Shown: in pieces, positions 39,701 to 53,600 of the stretch
How the letters are laid out: every line of letters begins with the position of its first letter
Numbering within the stretch: position 1 is the stretch's first letter
NCBI GenBank assembly: GCA_009617715.1
Contig: VTFK01000065.1
Coordinates: 310,001-374,000 of the forward strand
DNA from: Plectrocnemia conspersa
Lineage: Eukaryota; Arthropoda; Insecta; Trichoptera; Polycentropodidae
DNA: 64,000 nucleotides
Direction: 5' to 3'
Notes under the pieces: generated by a model
Seen by the model: the letters and a program-made list of their open reading frames with translations, nothing else
Database searches by the model: none
What the model was told of the DNA's origin: nothing
Translations under genes and position numbers: made by a program

Positions 39701-42069
39701 CGAGACACAGCATGGCTACGTGGTACAATCAAGTTTAATCTACAAGTAATTATACAAAATTGTACTGAATTCTAAATCATTGTATATATAATAATAATAA
39801 TTTCTATTACAAATAGCTTTGCTTTCTATCAAAGAACATACGCGTGACCGCTAGGCTAGAACAAAATTATGCCAGAAGCAGTTTTTTGTAACAAAATATT
39901 TTTTTTAAATAAAATTACTTTTACAAAATACCCAAACTAAACTACGTGAAAATAATTTTAAATTTATTTTTCCAAGAATACATTTTCATTTCCAAAAGTC
40001 TCGGCGGGCAATATTTGTCGTCGGGAAATACATTATACAATGTATACCCGATGGATATACATTATATAATGTAAACCTTTCATTTTATTATTACGATTTA
40101 AATACTGTGGAAATCTCAATACATAAGCGAATTTACCAAATCCTACTCTTTTATAAAATGATCACATTTAAAAACCGCCATTTAAAATCGAATGCAAGAA
40201 ACTCAATGCTCGATCGCGTATTGTTGGTTTTTCGTACCCTGTCGCATAATTAAACGTCAAAATTAAATATTCGGAACGTGACCGGGGCCAGACGCCCTGG
40301 ATATAAAATTTCAAAGACAAGGCTAATTTCCTCCAAGCGAAGAGTCAGGAAAATGAAATAGGATTTCCTTTACTAGGTGCTTTGTTTCTTGCGGAAGGCG
40401 CCTTTTGAATCGAGATGGAAACGAAGCTGACATTTTGGAACTCGCCACCCTTAGTGCGAAACGACGATTCCTTTTCCCCTTTTGTTTTTGGAGGAAGAAA
40501 TTTAAAATAATTAAGCGTCTACACTATCCCCTAGCAGAAATGAAATATTGATGGAGTTGCGCGAATACGTTTCACTCATTTATTTAACGGCGGACGGAAA
40601 ACTCGGCAACGTCAAATAGCGCGACCTTTGCTTTTAAACGTTTGCCGTTTCTGGATTTACAGCCTCGGCTTGAATTATTGTTAGCTTTGTTTCGTTTTAA
40701 TTAAAATAAATTAAAGGCATTTTTCATATCCTTAATTTACTTACCTACTGTTCAACTTTCATATTGTAAAATATATTGTATTAACTTAGAAATATATGCA
40801 AACTAATAAGAGAACTAATTTGTTTGAAAATTGTAAAATTTGCAAAAAATATATATTTTTTATTTTTACAAAAAATAGTTTTGGTTATTTAATACGTATA
40901 TTACTAATAAATAAATTAATATTATTTATTTCATGGTTCCGGATGTATCAAATCATGTGTTGAGTACTGTGTAAACATATATAAATAATGCCCTAGTACA
41001 CTTTGCTTTGCGAATTAATACATACATGTGAATAAGCAGGTTTACCATTATTCTGTTAATTAAATTCTATTTCAATTAGCACAATAATGTTTGGCGCTTT
41101 ATAGAGTATCTGACAGATATAATTACTATCCGTGCAACCGTGTTAATTAAGGTGTTCTATAAATCTAAAAGTTATGGCACGTTTTCGAATTGAAACTCAT
41201 CTGGTCTATCCGTCGACATTTATTATACGGCTTACGCGTTTGATATGTTAGTAAAGTTTGTGTTAGTAAAGTGCGACGTGTGATACATCGTATCGGCTGA
41301 TATTCTAATTCACTATAATACCATTATAAAATATACAAACACACATACTACATTTATAGAGCTGGGGTTTCAGTAATCTTGTTCGTTGTGTTTTGCCATC
41401 GTATGGTTTCATTTGGAGCTAATCGGATTTCGGTTTGATTACAAAGTACCAATGAAATGCTTCGTTTTATTAGCATCAGCGTTCCGGTCAATGGCTGTAC
41501 GGATTTAATGCACGACATATAATAAAACTTAACAGCCGTGACATTTTCTGATTTATATAAAACGGCACAAATTGGGGGCAATTCGCTTTAGCGCCAAACG
41601 GGCATATCACTCGAACGTTATATTTATATTCTTAAAACACTCTGAGCAAAGTTTTCAAGTAGTCGAATAAATAATTCAGAGAACCTACTTTAAGTCTGTG
41701 CTTAGTTCAGGTCAAGATTGTTTATATATGAGTCCATTGAAAGCTCTCTATATTAAAAATAAAACGAACATTCAGTAAGTGTAATATAAAATACTTTATT
41801 TTTAATTTTAAACTTCTTACATTTTCTACCACGTGAATATTTAACTGTATTGCTATATATTTGTAGCATAAGTCATTAAACTAGTTGAACTGAATATCAA
41901 TGTTTAATCCCTTGAACTATTACTAATAAATATAACAAAAACGTTAGCTTTAATTCATATGTATTGTGGAAAACGAATTAAACTTTTTTTCAATTATATA
42001 TTCAAAATAAACTAATTTTTTTTCCTACTTGTATATAATTACATACACGTATGTTGCATGTAAAATACA
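39701..42069. other. Intergenic, with palindromes at 40.0 kb and islands at 40180-40720 and 41150-41610
   Basis: The 40180-40720 island is GC-richer and without a sustained open frame. 41354-41581 is open on the minus strand but matches nothing I know. Confidence 0.35.
40022..40076. repeat. Two adjacent palindromes
   Basis: CGGGAAATACATT-ATAC-AATGTATACCCG forms a hairpin with one bulge. It is followed at once by the 14-bp perfect palindrome ACATTATATAATGT. The two units look like a tandem duplication of one palindromic sequence. Confidence 0.6.
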
Positions 42070-42088
42070 TATTTATTTATTTATTTAT
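42070..42088. repeat. Simple-repeat tail (ATTT)n of the LINE
   Basis: About five ATTT units on the plus strand, i.e. an (AAAT)n tail for the minus-strand LINE. Many insect LINEs end in short microsatellites instead of poly-A. Confidence 0.7.
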
Positions 42089-43640
42089 TAAAATTATAAC
42101 CATCGTGACCTGACAGGCCGACCCAATGCGTCACGATAGTCAAAAGTACTAATACATCATAATACATACAAATATAAACAAGACAAAACAACAGACACAA
42201 ATCACCTCAACAGGTGTGCATTGTCCCATACGAACTGAACCAAAACTCAATATGTGCAAGAGAAAATGTCAATATTACTATGGAAAGAATTGAGCAGATA
42301 AATACCCTTGGCCAGAGAAGAGTTGGCAAGTGCTCCAGTTCTAGACTTAACAGGCAAGAATAGTGGACGCGACCGAGAACTATAACCACCTTCAGGAGCC
42401 CACATTTGAAGCTGCTCGAGCACTGAAGGATTGTCTACGATGCCCTTGAGCAATTTCCAGAAGTGTTTAATTACATAAACACTTCTGCGAGTCGACAAAG
42501 AAACGTATCCCAGGGCTCACAAAATAAAAGCACTGGGAAACAAGAACAGATAATACCCGTATTCCTTCAAGTATAAATATCGAAGAAATTTACGTTGTAC
42601 TTTTTCCAGCTTCAATTCATTACATTGATTCATTACGCTTGGGATCCAAATGATGGAGCTAGTTTCTAGTATGCTGCGGACTAGAGTATCATAAAGAGTG
42701 CGCAATACTAAAGTATTCCTGAAGTAACGCGCATTTCTCAAGATAAAACCGAGCATTTTTAAGGATTTGCTATGAGTCTCTGCAATGTGCTGGCTAAATT
42801 TCTAACGTTCTTCGAAAGTCACTCCTAAATCCTTAGTTGAAGAAAACCTTTCCAGAATATATCCGCCTAGATGGTATGAATATTTTGCCGGCGTTAATGA
42901 CCTTGAAAATGAAATGGTGTGACACTTCTTTACACTGAAAGGCAATTGGTTATAGCAAGCCCATTTCCATATAGAGTTGAGATCCTCCTGTAGGTCAAGG
43001 GAATCAGAAATCGAATGCATTTTCTTGTAAATTTTCAAGTCAATTGCATATAATAAAAAATCTGAATGCTTTATTGCTGTTTCTATGTCATTAATGAACA
43101 ATAAAAACAACAATGGACCCAAATTGGATCCTTAAGGTTCTCCAGTAGGGGTCTTATATCGTTCTGAAAAGGAGTTATTATACTTGACGAATTGATATCT
43201 ATTGGTCAAGTAATTTGAGAATAGATTTATGAGATCTTCAGAAAACCCGAAATTAGATAACTTTTTTACAAGTAAAGCATGGTTAACTTTATCAAATGCT
43301 TTTTCAAAATCTGTGTATACGACGTCCACTTGTACACCAGAGTCCAATGATTTTGAAACATAGTTAGACAAAACCATTAGATTAGTGACAGTGGATCGAG
43401 ATTTACGGAAACCATGTTGTTGGTCGAGAAGCATACACCTGCAATGATTAAAAATGTATTTATGCAAAACAATTTCAAATAATTTTGCAGGTGATGAGAT
43501 TAAAACTATTGGCCTGTAATTGTCAATCTGAGATTTGGGACCCTTTTTATGAATCGGAGTGACTTTTGAACATTTCCACAATTCTGGAAAATATCTCCGA
43601 TAAAAAATTAATATAAAAGCATGGCAAACTTTGTAAAAAG
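42070..43640 (-). mobile_element. LINE (Jockey/CR1-type) reverse transcriptase, 5' truncated, best preserved copy
   Basis: On the minus strand the frame from about 43581 reads KVTPIHKKGPKSQIDNYRPI, QQHGFRKSRSTVTN, then VDVVYTDFEKAFDKVNHALL (RT motif A, Asp intact). It hits a stop where the GVPQGS motif should have Gln, then continues GSNLGPLLFLLFINDI in the same frame. The palm motif reads FLLYAIDLKIY instead of YADD, so one catalytic Asp is lost. The RT thumb and C-terminal region (TLYDTLVRSILETSSI and EKVQRKFLRYLY) follow with further breaks. The 3' end is an ATTT-type simple repeat at 42070-42088. Endonuclease absent. Same family as 11640-12270. Confidence 0.9.
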
Positions 43641-44075
43641 CAATTTTTTAATTATTATTAATTACTTTATAACTATTCAATATATGTTTAAATTAATATA
43701 CTAAAATTTTGGGTGCATGAATTGCCGGTGGAAACGAAATTCAAACTATTTTAAAATCAAATAGAAAACTTTATTAATTAACATTTTAATATTATATTGT
43801 AAAAAAAGAACAAATAAAACTCCTAAAAAACGGTTTACGGATAACATTAGTCGGTATTGAAGGTAATTCTCAATAGAAGACGTGCGTTAGTTCTTGGTCA
43901 AAATAGTTCTTTAAGCGAAGTAGTAGTATGAGCATCAAGGAATCGTGGTGTTCGGTTTTTGTATCGCGTTATATTCACTGTCGTGTAAGTAAGTCATATT
44001 TTCACACCGTACGTTGTAAGAGAGCGTAAGAATGCGGGCGTACTTTTCGACGGCTGTTAGGTCCACGAGACTTCA

Positions 44076-44117
44076 GACGCGCATGTACCGTGTCTTTTGA
44101 CACGGTACATGCGCGTC
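44076..44117. repeat. Perfect 19-bp inverted repeat with TTTT loop
   Basis: GACGCGCATGTACCGTGTC at 44076-44094 and its exact reverse complement at 44099-44117 flank a 4-base loop. It is GC-rich within AT-rich DNA and has no mismatch. It lies between two LINE fragments in an island (43860-44260) with no recognised gene. If transcribed it would form a very stable stem. Confidence 0.85.
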
Positions 44118-44699
44118 CTAGTATGTATGGTACGGCACAGACTCCTAGTTGACATTCTAAGAAAGAAATTGCTCTGTAAAGGCAGCTGAAAAGACTACCG
44201 TCTCAGCGAAGGGTCCTTTTCTGAGAATACCATAAAGGTGGTCGTAGAGTATTTTTTTAGGGATAAATCTTCAATAAAACTCCACCAACCAGAGACGCTG
44301 GTTTATCTGTATTTAAAAAAAAAGAAATAAAAAATCTTTTAGAATACTAAATTATTTATCTCATGCAAGTTTTTCTACATACAAATTATTTTATAATTAC
44401 TTTATATATTATTTCACAGATGTGAGATTTTTTTAGCATACGAATCAGAATCTTTGAGTCAAAGTGATATTATTTTGCTAAAGCTAATTAAAATTTTTAT
44501 CTAGTAAATAAATTGAGCCAACTTTATAACGGTAATCATTTGTAATTAAATTCACAAGCGTTATACACAGATATGCGTTTTTTGTATCATATTATTAGCA
44601 CATTATTTATATTATTATAACCTGATTTATATATTCATTTAAGTCTCAGCTTACTGCAAAATTTAATTTAAGTAGTTTTCAGCAATCACCATTATAAAA

Positions 44700-45690
44700 A
44701 AAATATGACGCATGTGCATATAATGTATTGCATAGGTGATAACATTAAAGAAATTGTAAATAATTTAAATAATGAATTAAGTATATTAGAAATATGGTTA
44801 AAGAATAATGTACTTAAATTAAATGAGAATAAAACTAAATGTATGTTTATTAATTATAAAAAAATGTGTTAGATAATAGTACCAAAATAGTAATAAATAA
44901 CTCTAGTATAGAAATAGTGGATAATATAAAATATTTAGGAGTAATTGTTGATACAAAATTAAATTTTAAAGAACATTGTAATTACATATTAAAAAAAAAT
45001 TAGTAGAAAAATAGGTTTATTATCTAGATTAAGAAATATATTAAGTATAAATAAAAAAAAAATAATTTACAATAGTATAATATTGCCCCATTTTAATTAT
45101 TGTGCAACACTATTAAATATGTTAAATAAATTAGATAAACAAATGTTGCAAAAAATTACAAAATAGGGCAATGAGAGTAATCTTAAATAAAAATAGATTA
45201 ACTAATTGTAAAAGTATGATTGATAGATTAGAATGGTTGAATGTTCAAGAAATATTGAGTATGAATGTTTTAGTATTTATATATAAGTTAGAAAATAATA
45301 TGTTACCAAAATATTTTAATAAGTATTTAATAAGAAATAAAGATGTACATAAATATAATACTAGAAATAAAGAAAATTTTAAGATAATTAAGTATAAGAA
45401 AACGAGTACGGCTAGGGGAATTATGTACGGAGGTTTTGATTTATATAATAGTCTTCCAAAAGAAATCCGAAACAGCAAAAATATAACGGGTTTCATAAAT
45501 GGAATAAAAAAACACCTTCGTACATATAGAAATAAATTATAATATTAAGATTTTATTATTGTATATTTTTATTTTTTCTTTCTGTTATGTATTTTTTATA
45601 TATTTTTATATATGTTTACTAAATTTGTTAGATGTAAAGATTAGCTATTAAGCTAAATAAATTAATAAAATAAAATAAATAATAATAATA
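44700..45690 (+). mobile_element. 3' half of a second LINE type (CR1/Daphne-like)
   Basis: The plus strand begins near the RT palm motif (IMYCIGDNIKEIVNNLNN, then WLKNNVLKLNENKTK and KYLGVIVDTKLNFKEH), continues with KIGLLSRLRNILSINKKK and ILPHFNYCATLLNML. The longest open part (45171-45542) encodes the C-terminus: WLNVQEILSMNVLVFIYKLE, NKDVHKYNTRNKENF and YNSLPKEIRN. At least three stops or frame breaks occur before it. It ends in an AAT/AAAT-rich tail at about 45655-45690. Very AT-rich codon use. Sequence differs from the LINE at 42-43.6 kb, so it is a separate family; clade naming is tentative. Confidence 0.85.
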
Positions 45691-48600
45691 TGTACATACA
45701 GACATTAGCGTAAAAACTATTAACTTAACAAGTTTTTATAAACATTTTAGGGTGTCATATTTTCGACAAATTCAATATTTATGCAAAAGTAATAAAGCGA
45801 CTTAGGTACACAAAGAATAAAAATAAATAATTCATATCGCTCTTATACAATATTTAAATAGAGGAATTTGCCTTTTAACATTTTTAATGATCCGAGCATG
45901 ACGCAAAAAAAATGCTTAGCGAGATAAAAAAGCTCTTGTCATTTTTTCATTCTCGAGAAAAATAATAGCTCAAAAAAGGAAGAAGACAAAAGAATGGTAA
46001 AAAAATAGGAATTAATCAGTTCTGCTCTGTTTCCTTCCGTTTTCGATCCCTTGCCTTCGTAAATTTGATATAGGCGATACGGTTCATCTACCACGAATTG
46101 TTTGTAATCTCTTATCGATTTATTAATATCTCTTCATTCTGTTTAAGAATATAAATACAGGAAAATAACGAAAATCAATAATACTTTTTTATAAGTCAGT
46201 GCATGTTTTTCGGGACTTTTTGTTTTTATATATAACAATGTACGTGAAAATAAAAAAAAAACAACAGACTGTCAAGCTAATATAAATGTAAATATAAAAC
46301 ACGCAATGACAGCTATAAGAAAATATTTTAATAATATGATATACAAGTGTTAAACTTGTTAACCTTATTATTTATAGCATAAATAATAAACCTTCGTCAA
46401 GATTTCACTTAATCGTTAAAATTTTATTTTATTTGGTTTAGAATATTTAATACTATATTAGTAATATATATAATAGGCTTAATGTTGTGCCATGTTGTGT
46501 GTTTTTTATTGTATTTTTATTACATTAATATAATATCATATCGATAATATTTTTAACATATAATACATAATTTGTTTTCAAAATAGTTATATGTAGCCAT
46601 ATGGCAAAAAAAGTATATAAAAAGTGAAGAAAAAAACTAAGACTGCCTATTTTTTTCTTGCACTCTATAAATTTATATACACACATTTATAAATTCTTAC
46701 AGTTATGTAAGATGATTTTTTTAGTTGTGTAGGACGAGTTAAGGCCCTAAAAAGGGCCGGTCGATCTGTCAGTGTGATAACCGCTCCGGATCAGCGTAAC
46801 AAATGTACCACATTTTGCTGCTGATAAATCTCAGCCTCCCTGTCTGTCGGGAAAAGGGCTTTCTCTCTCCCTATGCCAAACGACAGGAATCTTTGCCCTT
46901 GAAGCCTTACAGTGATGTTTCTGGATTTGTGAAAAGGTACGACGATGCGCTTGCAGCTGGAATCTTAATAAACGTACGGCTCCCCTTCCTTATCCCGTTA
47001 TTTATGAGATAAAAAAGTTAGATAAGCATCTTATTTATACAAGATAGAAGACGCAGAAGTTTGATTCGAATTGTGTGAATATTTTTATTTTTAATTTGAT
47101 TTTTTATGTATTTTCAATTTATTAAATAATTTTAGTCTTGCATAATAATGAAATTTTTATACTGCTGTTTTACAAAAATCCGTTTCGATAATTAATGCAA
47201 AAAAATACTACGGTATCTCTTCGAAATTTATTAAAAGGATACCTTCAAAAGTTCAAAAGATTACCATATTTTTATATAGAAAAGAAGACTTGAATATTCA
47301 TCGTAGTTTTTAACTTGAGCAACGATTTTTCATTGATCTTATTTTGAAAACAAGATCACAACGTACATATATAACTATAATCTCATCTTGGATAGCAATC
47401 AACGGGATAATTTTATTTTCCCTCCCGTGACAGAGGTCCAAAACCTAATTACAAAAGAAAGAAATTTGGATCCCATTTAGCGCTGGCTTTAATAATATTA
47501 AGGTGTTCGTTAATGATTCAGAGAACTCTAATTTTGGATAGATTGCTGCTCCTGATTAAGTCTTTAATGGTCGATTACATTATGTATTTTCCAGCGTATT
47601 CAACACAACTTTATACCTGCCTTTATTTTTTAGAATTTTTAATGCTTTTAATACATAGAATTAAATAAAATTTATTTAGTAGTTATTATAATATATGTAT
47701 GTATACAAATATGATCTTTAGTTTAATAAATTATTTTAATATAAAATAATTATATTTTAATTATATTGCTTCTTGTTATCTATGTTATATTTCAGGTAAA
47801 GTAATATTTTCACAAGCGTTTCAGTTAAATCATATCAGAATAGATTTTTACTTACTGTAATAAATAAATTATACTGATTAGTAAAATTATTTGCTGCTCT
47901 AAACTTTCGTAGAAACGCAGTTTACCATTTGCGAAACGTCCATTTGTTTTAGTTAGGCCAAAACCTAACTTAAACGAGTTAATGAAACCGAACATGACCT
48001 GATGAAAGTTTTAAAATAAAGTTTATTAAACTATATAGGGTGACACATTACATGTTAAGGACAAAATGTTCCGAATCCGTTGAATTATATTTTTGCTAGT
48101 ATAAATATATAAACATATTTACTGGTAAAATTGTATTTGGATTAAATTTCACTGAAACAGTTTATAAAATAATATTTAAATTAGAGAAAATATATCTTAA
48201 CTAAAAATACATATTTGCTGTATCAAATACACTAAAATCTCATAGCCAAATTGCATTAAGTTTTCGCTGATTCTCTATTGAACCATGTCGTTTATATTAG
48301 CAAACTCTTATATCTTTCTGTTTATTTATTTTCAAAGGTAGTCAATTGTGAGCAGTACTTAGTGGAATCTATGGTTTGGTTTACTAGCAGCAGCTCGTAG
48401 TATACGACACATATGAATCATATGTAAATCAGGGACTATCGATAGTGAGCCATTTTAATTAATATACATACTATATATGTAGGTTATTATATGTTAGGAT
48501 TAAAAGATAACCATAGACTTAGAATGTCTGAAAATGTATTGAAATCGTTATATCCTAAAAATCTGTTTTTTTATTTTTATTGGACATCAAGAATTAAGAT

Positions 48601-50549
48601 CTAATTACAAAAGGATCGTAGTGTTGACTGAATAAAACTGCATTTGTAGATTTATTTTATTATTATTTTTTAGTTTTATACATTATTTAAATCCGATAGT
48701 TTAAGTTTTAATTTTTCTGAATACACCTATACAACAATCAAAGAGATTTTGAACAGTTAACGCCATTTTGCCATTGATAACTGAATCAATTCAATGCAAA
48801 ATTATTGACACACAACTATTGAAAGATTGAAATATTTATTTGATTATATATTAGTTAAATGTTTTAAAAAAATATAAAGAATAAATTATTGTATATGTTC
48901 TATTTTGAATTTATCTTATGGATAGGTAACACAAAAGGATTCTTAGATTTATTGATTTAAGATTCCTTACTCACTAAAAACTGCTAACTTTATTATTTTA
49001 AAGTGGAATATGAAGGAAAAGAGTTGCCATATATACTACCTAAAAGGCTATTTTATTAGAACTAAAACCTTTTTCAAAGAAAAACTTTATCATCGACCGT
49101 TACCCAAGTTTTCAACATTTTTAAAACATCCGACTTAATCGGCTCGAACGGAAAGAATAATGGTAAAGTATTTTTTTACAAGTTCTACCTAAAATTGAGA
49201 CTCTACAAAAATACTTTTTACTTACACGTGTTAAAATGTGTCAGGCTCAATATTTTAAGCCTACCCTTACCTTTTAACATATATGTAAATAGGAATATTT
49301 GTCTAAAATTTAAGCTAGCCTCTACGTGCTGCGTCAAAATGGGACACACCGTTGGTGTATAATAGACGATGAGTATTAAAAGGTTTGAAAATTGTAACGT
49401 TGACAGAGGCAGATAAGCCCTACGACAAATTGCTCGGGACAAATACTTGACCCTTATCTAAATTGACATTGCCCGCTTCCTGCAAATTTACCCGTCAAAG
49501 GAATGCTGTTATTTCGGCCCCTGTTGTTATTCAAATTTGGACTTAATCAATGGTGCCGGAAATTGACGGGTCGATAGTTTTGAAAGCACTTTCCGAACAA
49601 AGGTACGCTCCTATAAGAATCTGGCGTTAAGAGTTCAAACGACGTTTAGTCCTTTCGCAACAAATTTATCGTCGGCCTCTCTGTATATATTAACACACAA
49701 TCTCACGGAAACAATCTTCAAAGAGACGACGTTTGTGATTTCAAATGATACTTAATTCAATGATGTCTATATATGACTGGAAAATTGTTAAAATGTATTT
49801 GAGATTTGATTCAAACACTTTAGTTAACTACATAAATACATTTTGTCAAATATTCAAAGATTCTTTTAATTGCGTATATTTTAATATTTAAAACTAAATT
49901 TTTAGTTACCTGTAATTTGTGGACCGGTAATATGCCTTACAAAGTTAACTGTGTGAAGAGAACTTTAAATATAATAATCATTTTATAATATTTTTTTAAT
50001 CATTTTTGTGTTCTTTACTAAAATATATACTTTACAGACAGATTAACTTATGCTATTTATTAAAAAATCTAATTCGTAATAAATCATTTAAACTGTTTAA
50101 AAAAAAAATTTGTTTGTTTAAGTGGGACACCACCATGAGAAATCTTTTAACAGATCAAGTCTCAAAATAATAATATATAGTATCCGTCGCCTTGGGAAAA
50201 GGAATTGCTATCTAAACGCCAGTTCGTAATCTGCTCCAGGGGCTCATGGTAATATATTTAGAAAACCCATTTGTAATTGATTGTTCCACTGAAAATTGTC
50301 AAAAAATAATATCCCTTATGAAGCAGGCTGTGAGTATAAATACGAAACGCAGGCAATCAATAATAATTTTCTCTCATCACTTATCCTCAGACACCTTATC
50401 TAAAGATTACCATTAGAATATTCATCTAAGAACTCCTGAAAATTTCCCAGAGACTTCTTTCACTAACATTCACACTTGAACTTTTACTCCAAAGTTCAAA
50501 GCATTAAATGTTCAAGAACCTTCCAACTATATATGCAAGAGGAGGTCGA
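45691..50549. other. Intergenic, with GC-richer patches at 46730-47010 and 49330-49740
   Basis: 46743-46758 holds a small perfect hairpin (GGCCCT, AAAA, AGGGCC). The plus frame 46803-47012 starts with a hydrophobic stretch (MYHILLLINLSLPVC) but no splice context or domain supports an exon. Otherwise AT-rich with nothing recognised. Confidence 0.3.
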
Positions 50550-50635
50550 CTCATCTTCAGACCAGCGAAGATCGCAGAAGCCGCCGCTTCTCTCTTCGCA
50601 TCTACTGGTCTAGCTCCACGTTTAACCCTAAATAC
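50550..50635 (-). repeat. Dispersed short repeat family, copy 3
   Basis: Plus strand CCAGCGAAGATCGCAGAAGC, then GCCGCTTCTCTCTTCGCATC and CTGGTCTAGCTCCACGTTTA. The reverse complement aligns with 5500-5550 and with the copies at 39.6 and 54.2 kb, apart from a deletion of about 12-15 bases. An open frame covers it, but the other copies are not open in the same frame. Confidence 0.5.
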
Positions 50636-53600
50636 TACGGACATAATCTACAGAAACACATTTTTCAATTGTACACAATATCTGACAGAAACTTTTTTTA
50701 ATAAAATAAGCCCTCTGACACGAAAGTTCAGAAGTCATGTTTTAATAAAAATACTCTAATATATATCTACGACCAATATGAGTTGATTTGGAAGATAAAT
50801 TTAGTCTAAAAAGTTACCGTGTCCTTGCCTTATCTTTATATTTTAATTGGTTTAATAAAGCAACAGTGTCCTTTTGATTATATGATTAAATATAATATAT
50901 GAAAACATATGTTTTTTATATCTTCCGATATATTCCATATACACGTGTATAATTTATGACCTATGCCGTTTTATTGTATTGTCTTATTTATTATATAGCC
51001 ATGTTTATTACCAAGTGGAGCATAAAAATATAGTATATTTTTATAGTTTTTCACAATTTTATTGCTTTATGAATGATATGTTAAAGGATAAAGATCTTAA
51101 TAGAGCTATATAAATTTTCGCGTATTTATTGTGCGTAAACTATAAAACAAATTTCAACAGTATGGATTTAACTGCTATTATGTTCACATGAATATTTATG
51201 AAAGAATAAAATAAAAATGTGACTTTTTTTAAATATGAGCATTATTAATGGTAGAAATATCAACTAGAACCTATTTATTAAACAAATGTATGAAATTCAA
51301 TAGTTAGGAAAATAAAGATATGTATTATTTATAATTTAATAATAGACTATTAAAATATATATATGGACCCAACTATGATTTTTTATAAAATACGCTTAAT
51401 TCATATACAACTTATTACATTTAAAATTTATTTTTCAATCTCTTTATACTCATAATTTTACTTATAGTTTTTATAACATATAGTATTTTACAATATAAAA
51501 TACCTAACATAAGTTATAACTTTAGTTTATAATTATAAAAACAGATGTAAAGTTAATTATAATTTATTTGTGAAATATACAACTCAATAAAGTATCAGGT
51601 ACTGCATAATACACATGCGTAAGGTATTCATTTGAAATGTTCATATATAATAAATTAGTAATTATTGCTCATATATGAAATATTAGTAATTTACAATGTT
51701 ATTTATTTCGAGCATAATATCTAATTAGTACACAATTAGCCTTTGTGCTTTGTTTCAATAGGTGAATTATTGCAAAATATAAAGTTTCTTTTCTAATTTT
51801 TTATATTTACAGATTATATTTATTTTTGCTGTTCAGAGCATTCATATTACTTTTTTACAATATAGTTAGCAAAAAAACTTATAACTGATTGACTAACATA
51901 TATTTGTACACTACTACACTAATCATTTTTCATATTATATACAGATTCTAAACATACATCCACCTTAAATTATTTCTCATGCTTATTATATTTGTAAGTT
52001 CCTTTTTATTTGTAGCTACTCCTATTATCTGTTATGCAACTTTTAGTATATTTGGCCATAAATAGGAATTATTCAAAAATAAATTATTTGCAGGATAACA
52101 ATTTATAAATAACTATTCTTAAAATAATACTTAAATATTAATTATCCCTAATATTTATAATAAAATTAAACAATTAAAATTTTATTTAAAACTAGACTTA
52201 TTAAATCAATTAAAATGTAGTATTAATCGCATGCAACTATTTATATATTAACTTGATTCTAACTTTTGTGTTTTCACGTTTATCTTAAATTTAATAATCC
52301 TTAATAACTTCTAAATGTCTTAGGTTATTGTTTAATAAATGTAATATTTAAAGTTTAACTATAACAATTTATAACTTTATATTTTACAAATAAATTTATC
52401 ATACAAGTATTACTGAACTATTTCAATAAGAGATTACATTAATATATTTTTTATTAAAGTATATGTATGTCTATACATATAGTATATATATTTTTAATTT
52501 TTCTATATTTGCAAAACTAACTTAGTTATCAGTTTGTGTTCAATACAAATTAAATTGCTTTATAACCACAAATGACTTTAAAATTGTGCACTAACCGCAG
52601 TTCGAAACAATCAACTTTTAAATTTAATTTTTGAACCACATTTAAATCAATGCGGTTTAACTAACGCGACACATTCGAGGTAAATAAATTTTTCATTGGA
52701 ATTATGATATAACTATTTTACAAACGTAGAGAGTAGTTTTTATTCGAATCTGTACAAATTTTACTTTATTTTTTATATGTAAATAAAAATATATGAAATA
52801 CTCGTGAAAATTGATTGTACGTAACATGGCATGTTTTTTGTATGCGAGTAAATTTTTCATCGTCATTCTAGCACCAAACAACAGGTTGTCCAACAACAAA
52901 CTAGGTCCGATGCTATCGCTGCAAATTGCGCTTCTCAAACACTTTATCGCGGACATATTTTCCTCGTTCTTCCTGTTTCGCCGAGCGTTTAAATTTCAAC
53001 TTTCCAGAAGAGTCTGTATGTTTTTTTCCTCTTAACTCGCTTCAAAGCGAGAGTTTTGGCAAGTTTTTGTTTTATTTATAATGTCCGCCAGCGGCAAACT
53101 TTAACATTTATAAACAATTCCATTGAACTTTACAGATCTGACGCGATTGTTTTGTTAACTGCTGTAATTCTTTATGAACCTGTAATAAAACACTTAAATA
53201 TAAATCGAGGGAAAGTAAGAAGAGTAAGTCAAATGCATAAACCTTTTATAAAACCAATGAAAAGGAACATAACATAAATATTGTTTTTATTTAAAATTTA
53301 TAATACGATGCTTAAAAATAATAATTTATATAAAAAATAAAGTAGGAATAGATAATTCCTAAGAATTATTATTGTATCATTCTAGAAATAAATTATTGTT
53401 AAAAAAATATATATAAATAATAATAGCAAAATCAAATACATTTACAGATCGAAAGTTGAAAGTGTAAATCAGCTAACTATATAATTCGCAAGAAGAAGGA
53501 TAAAATTGTGTGCTTAACTTTAGTTTACTGTGACAATATAAATATTAATCATAACTATTTTCTGGGTTTATGTTTTACTTCAGTACACACTCATCCATTT

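Noticed and set aside
43132..43581. 149-codon frame as a host gene
   Set aside because: It is the LINE reverse transcriptase, not a host protein.
46803..47012. Hydrophobic N-terminus frame as a missing dpr signal-peptide exon
   Set aside because: It lies downstream of the gene's stop on the same strand, so it cannot be its first exon, and no other gene context exists.
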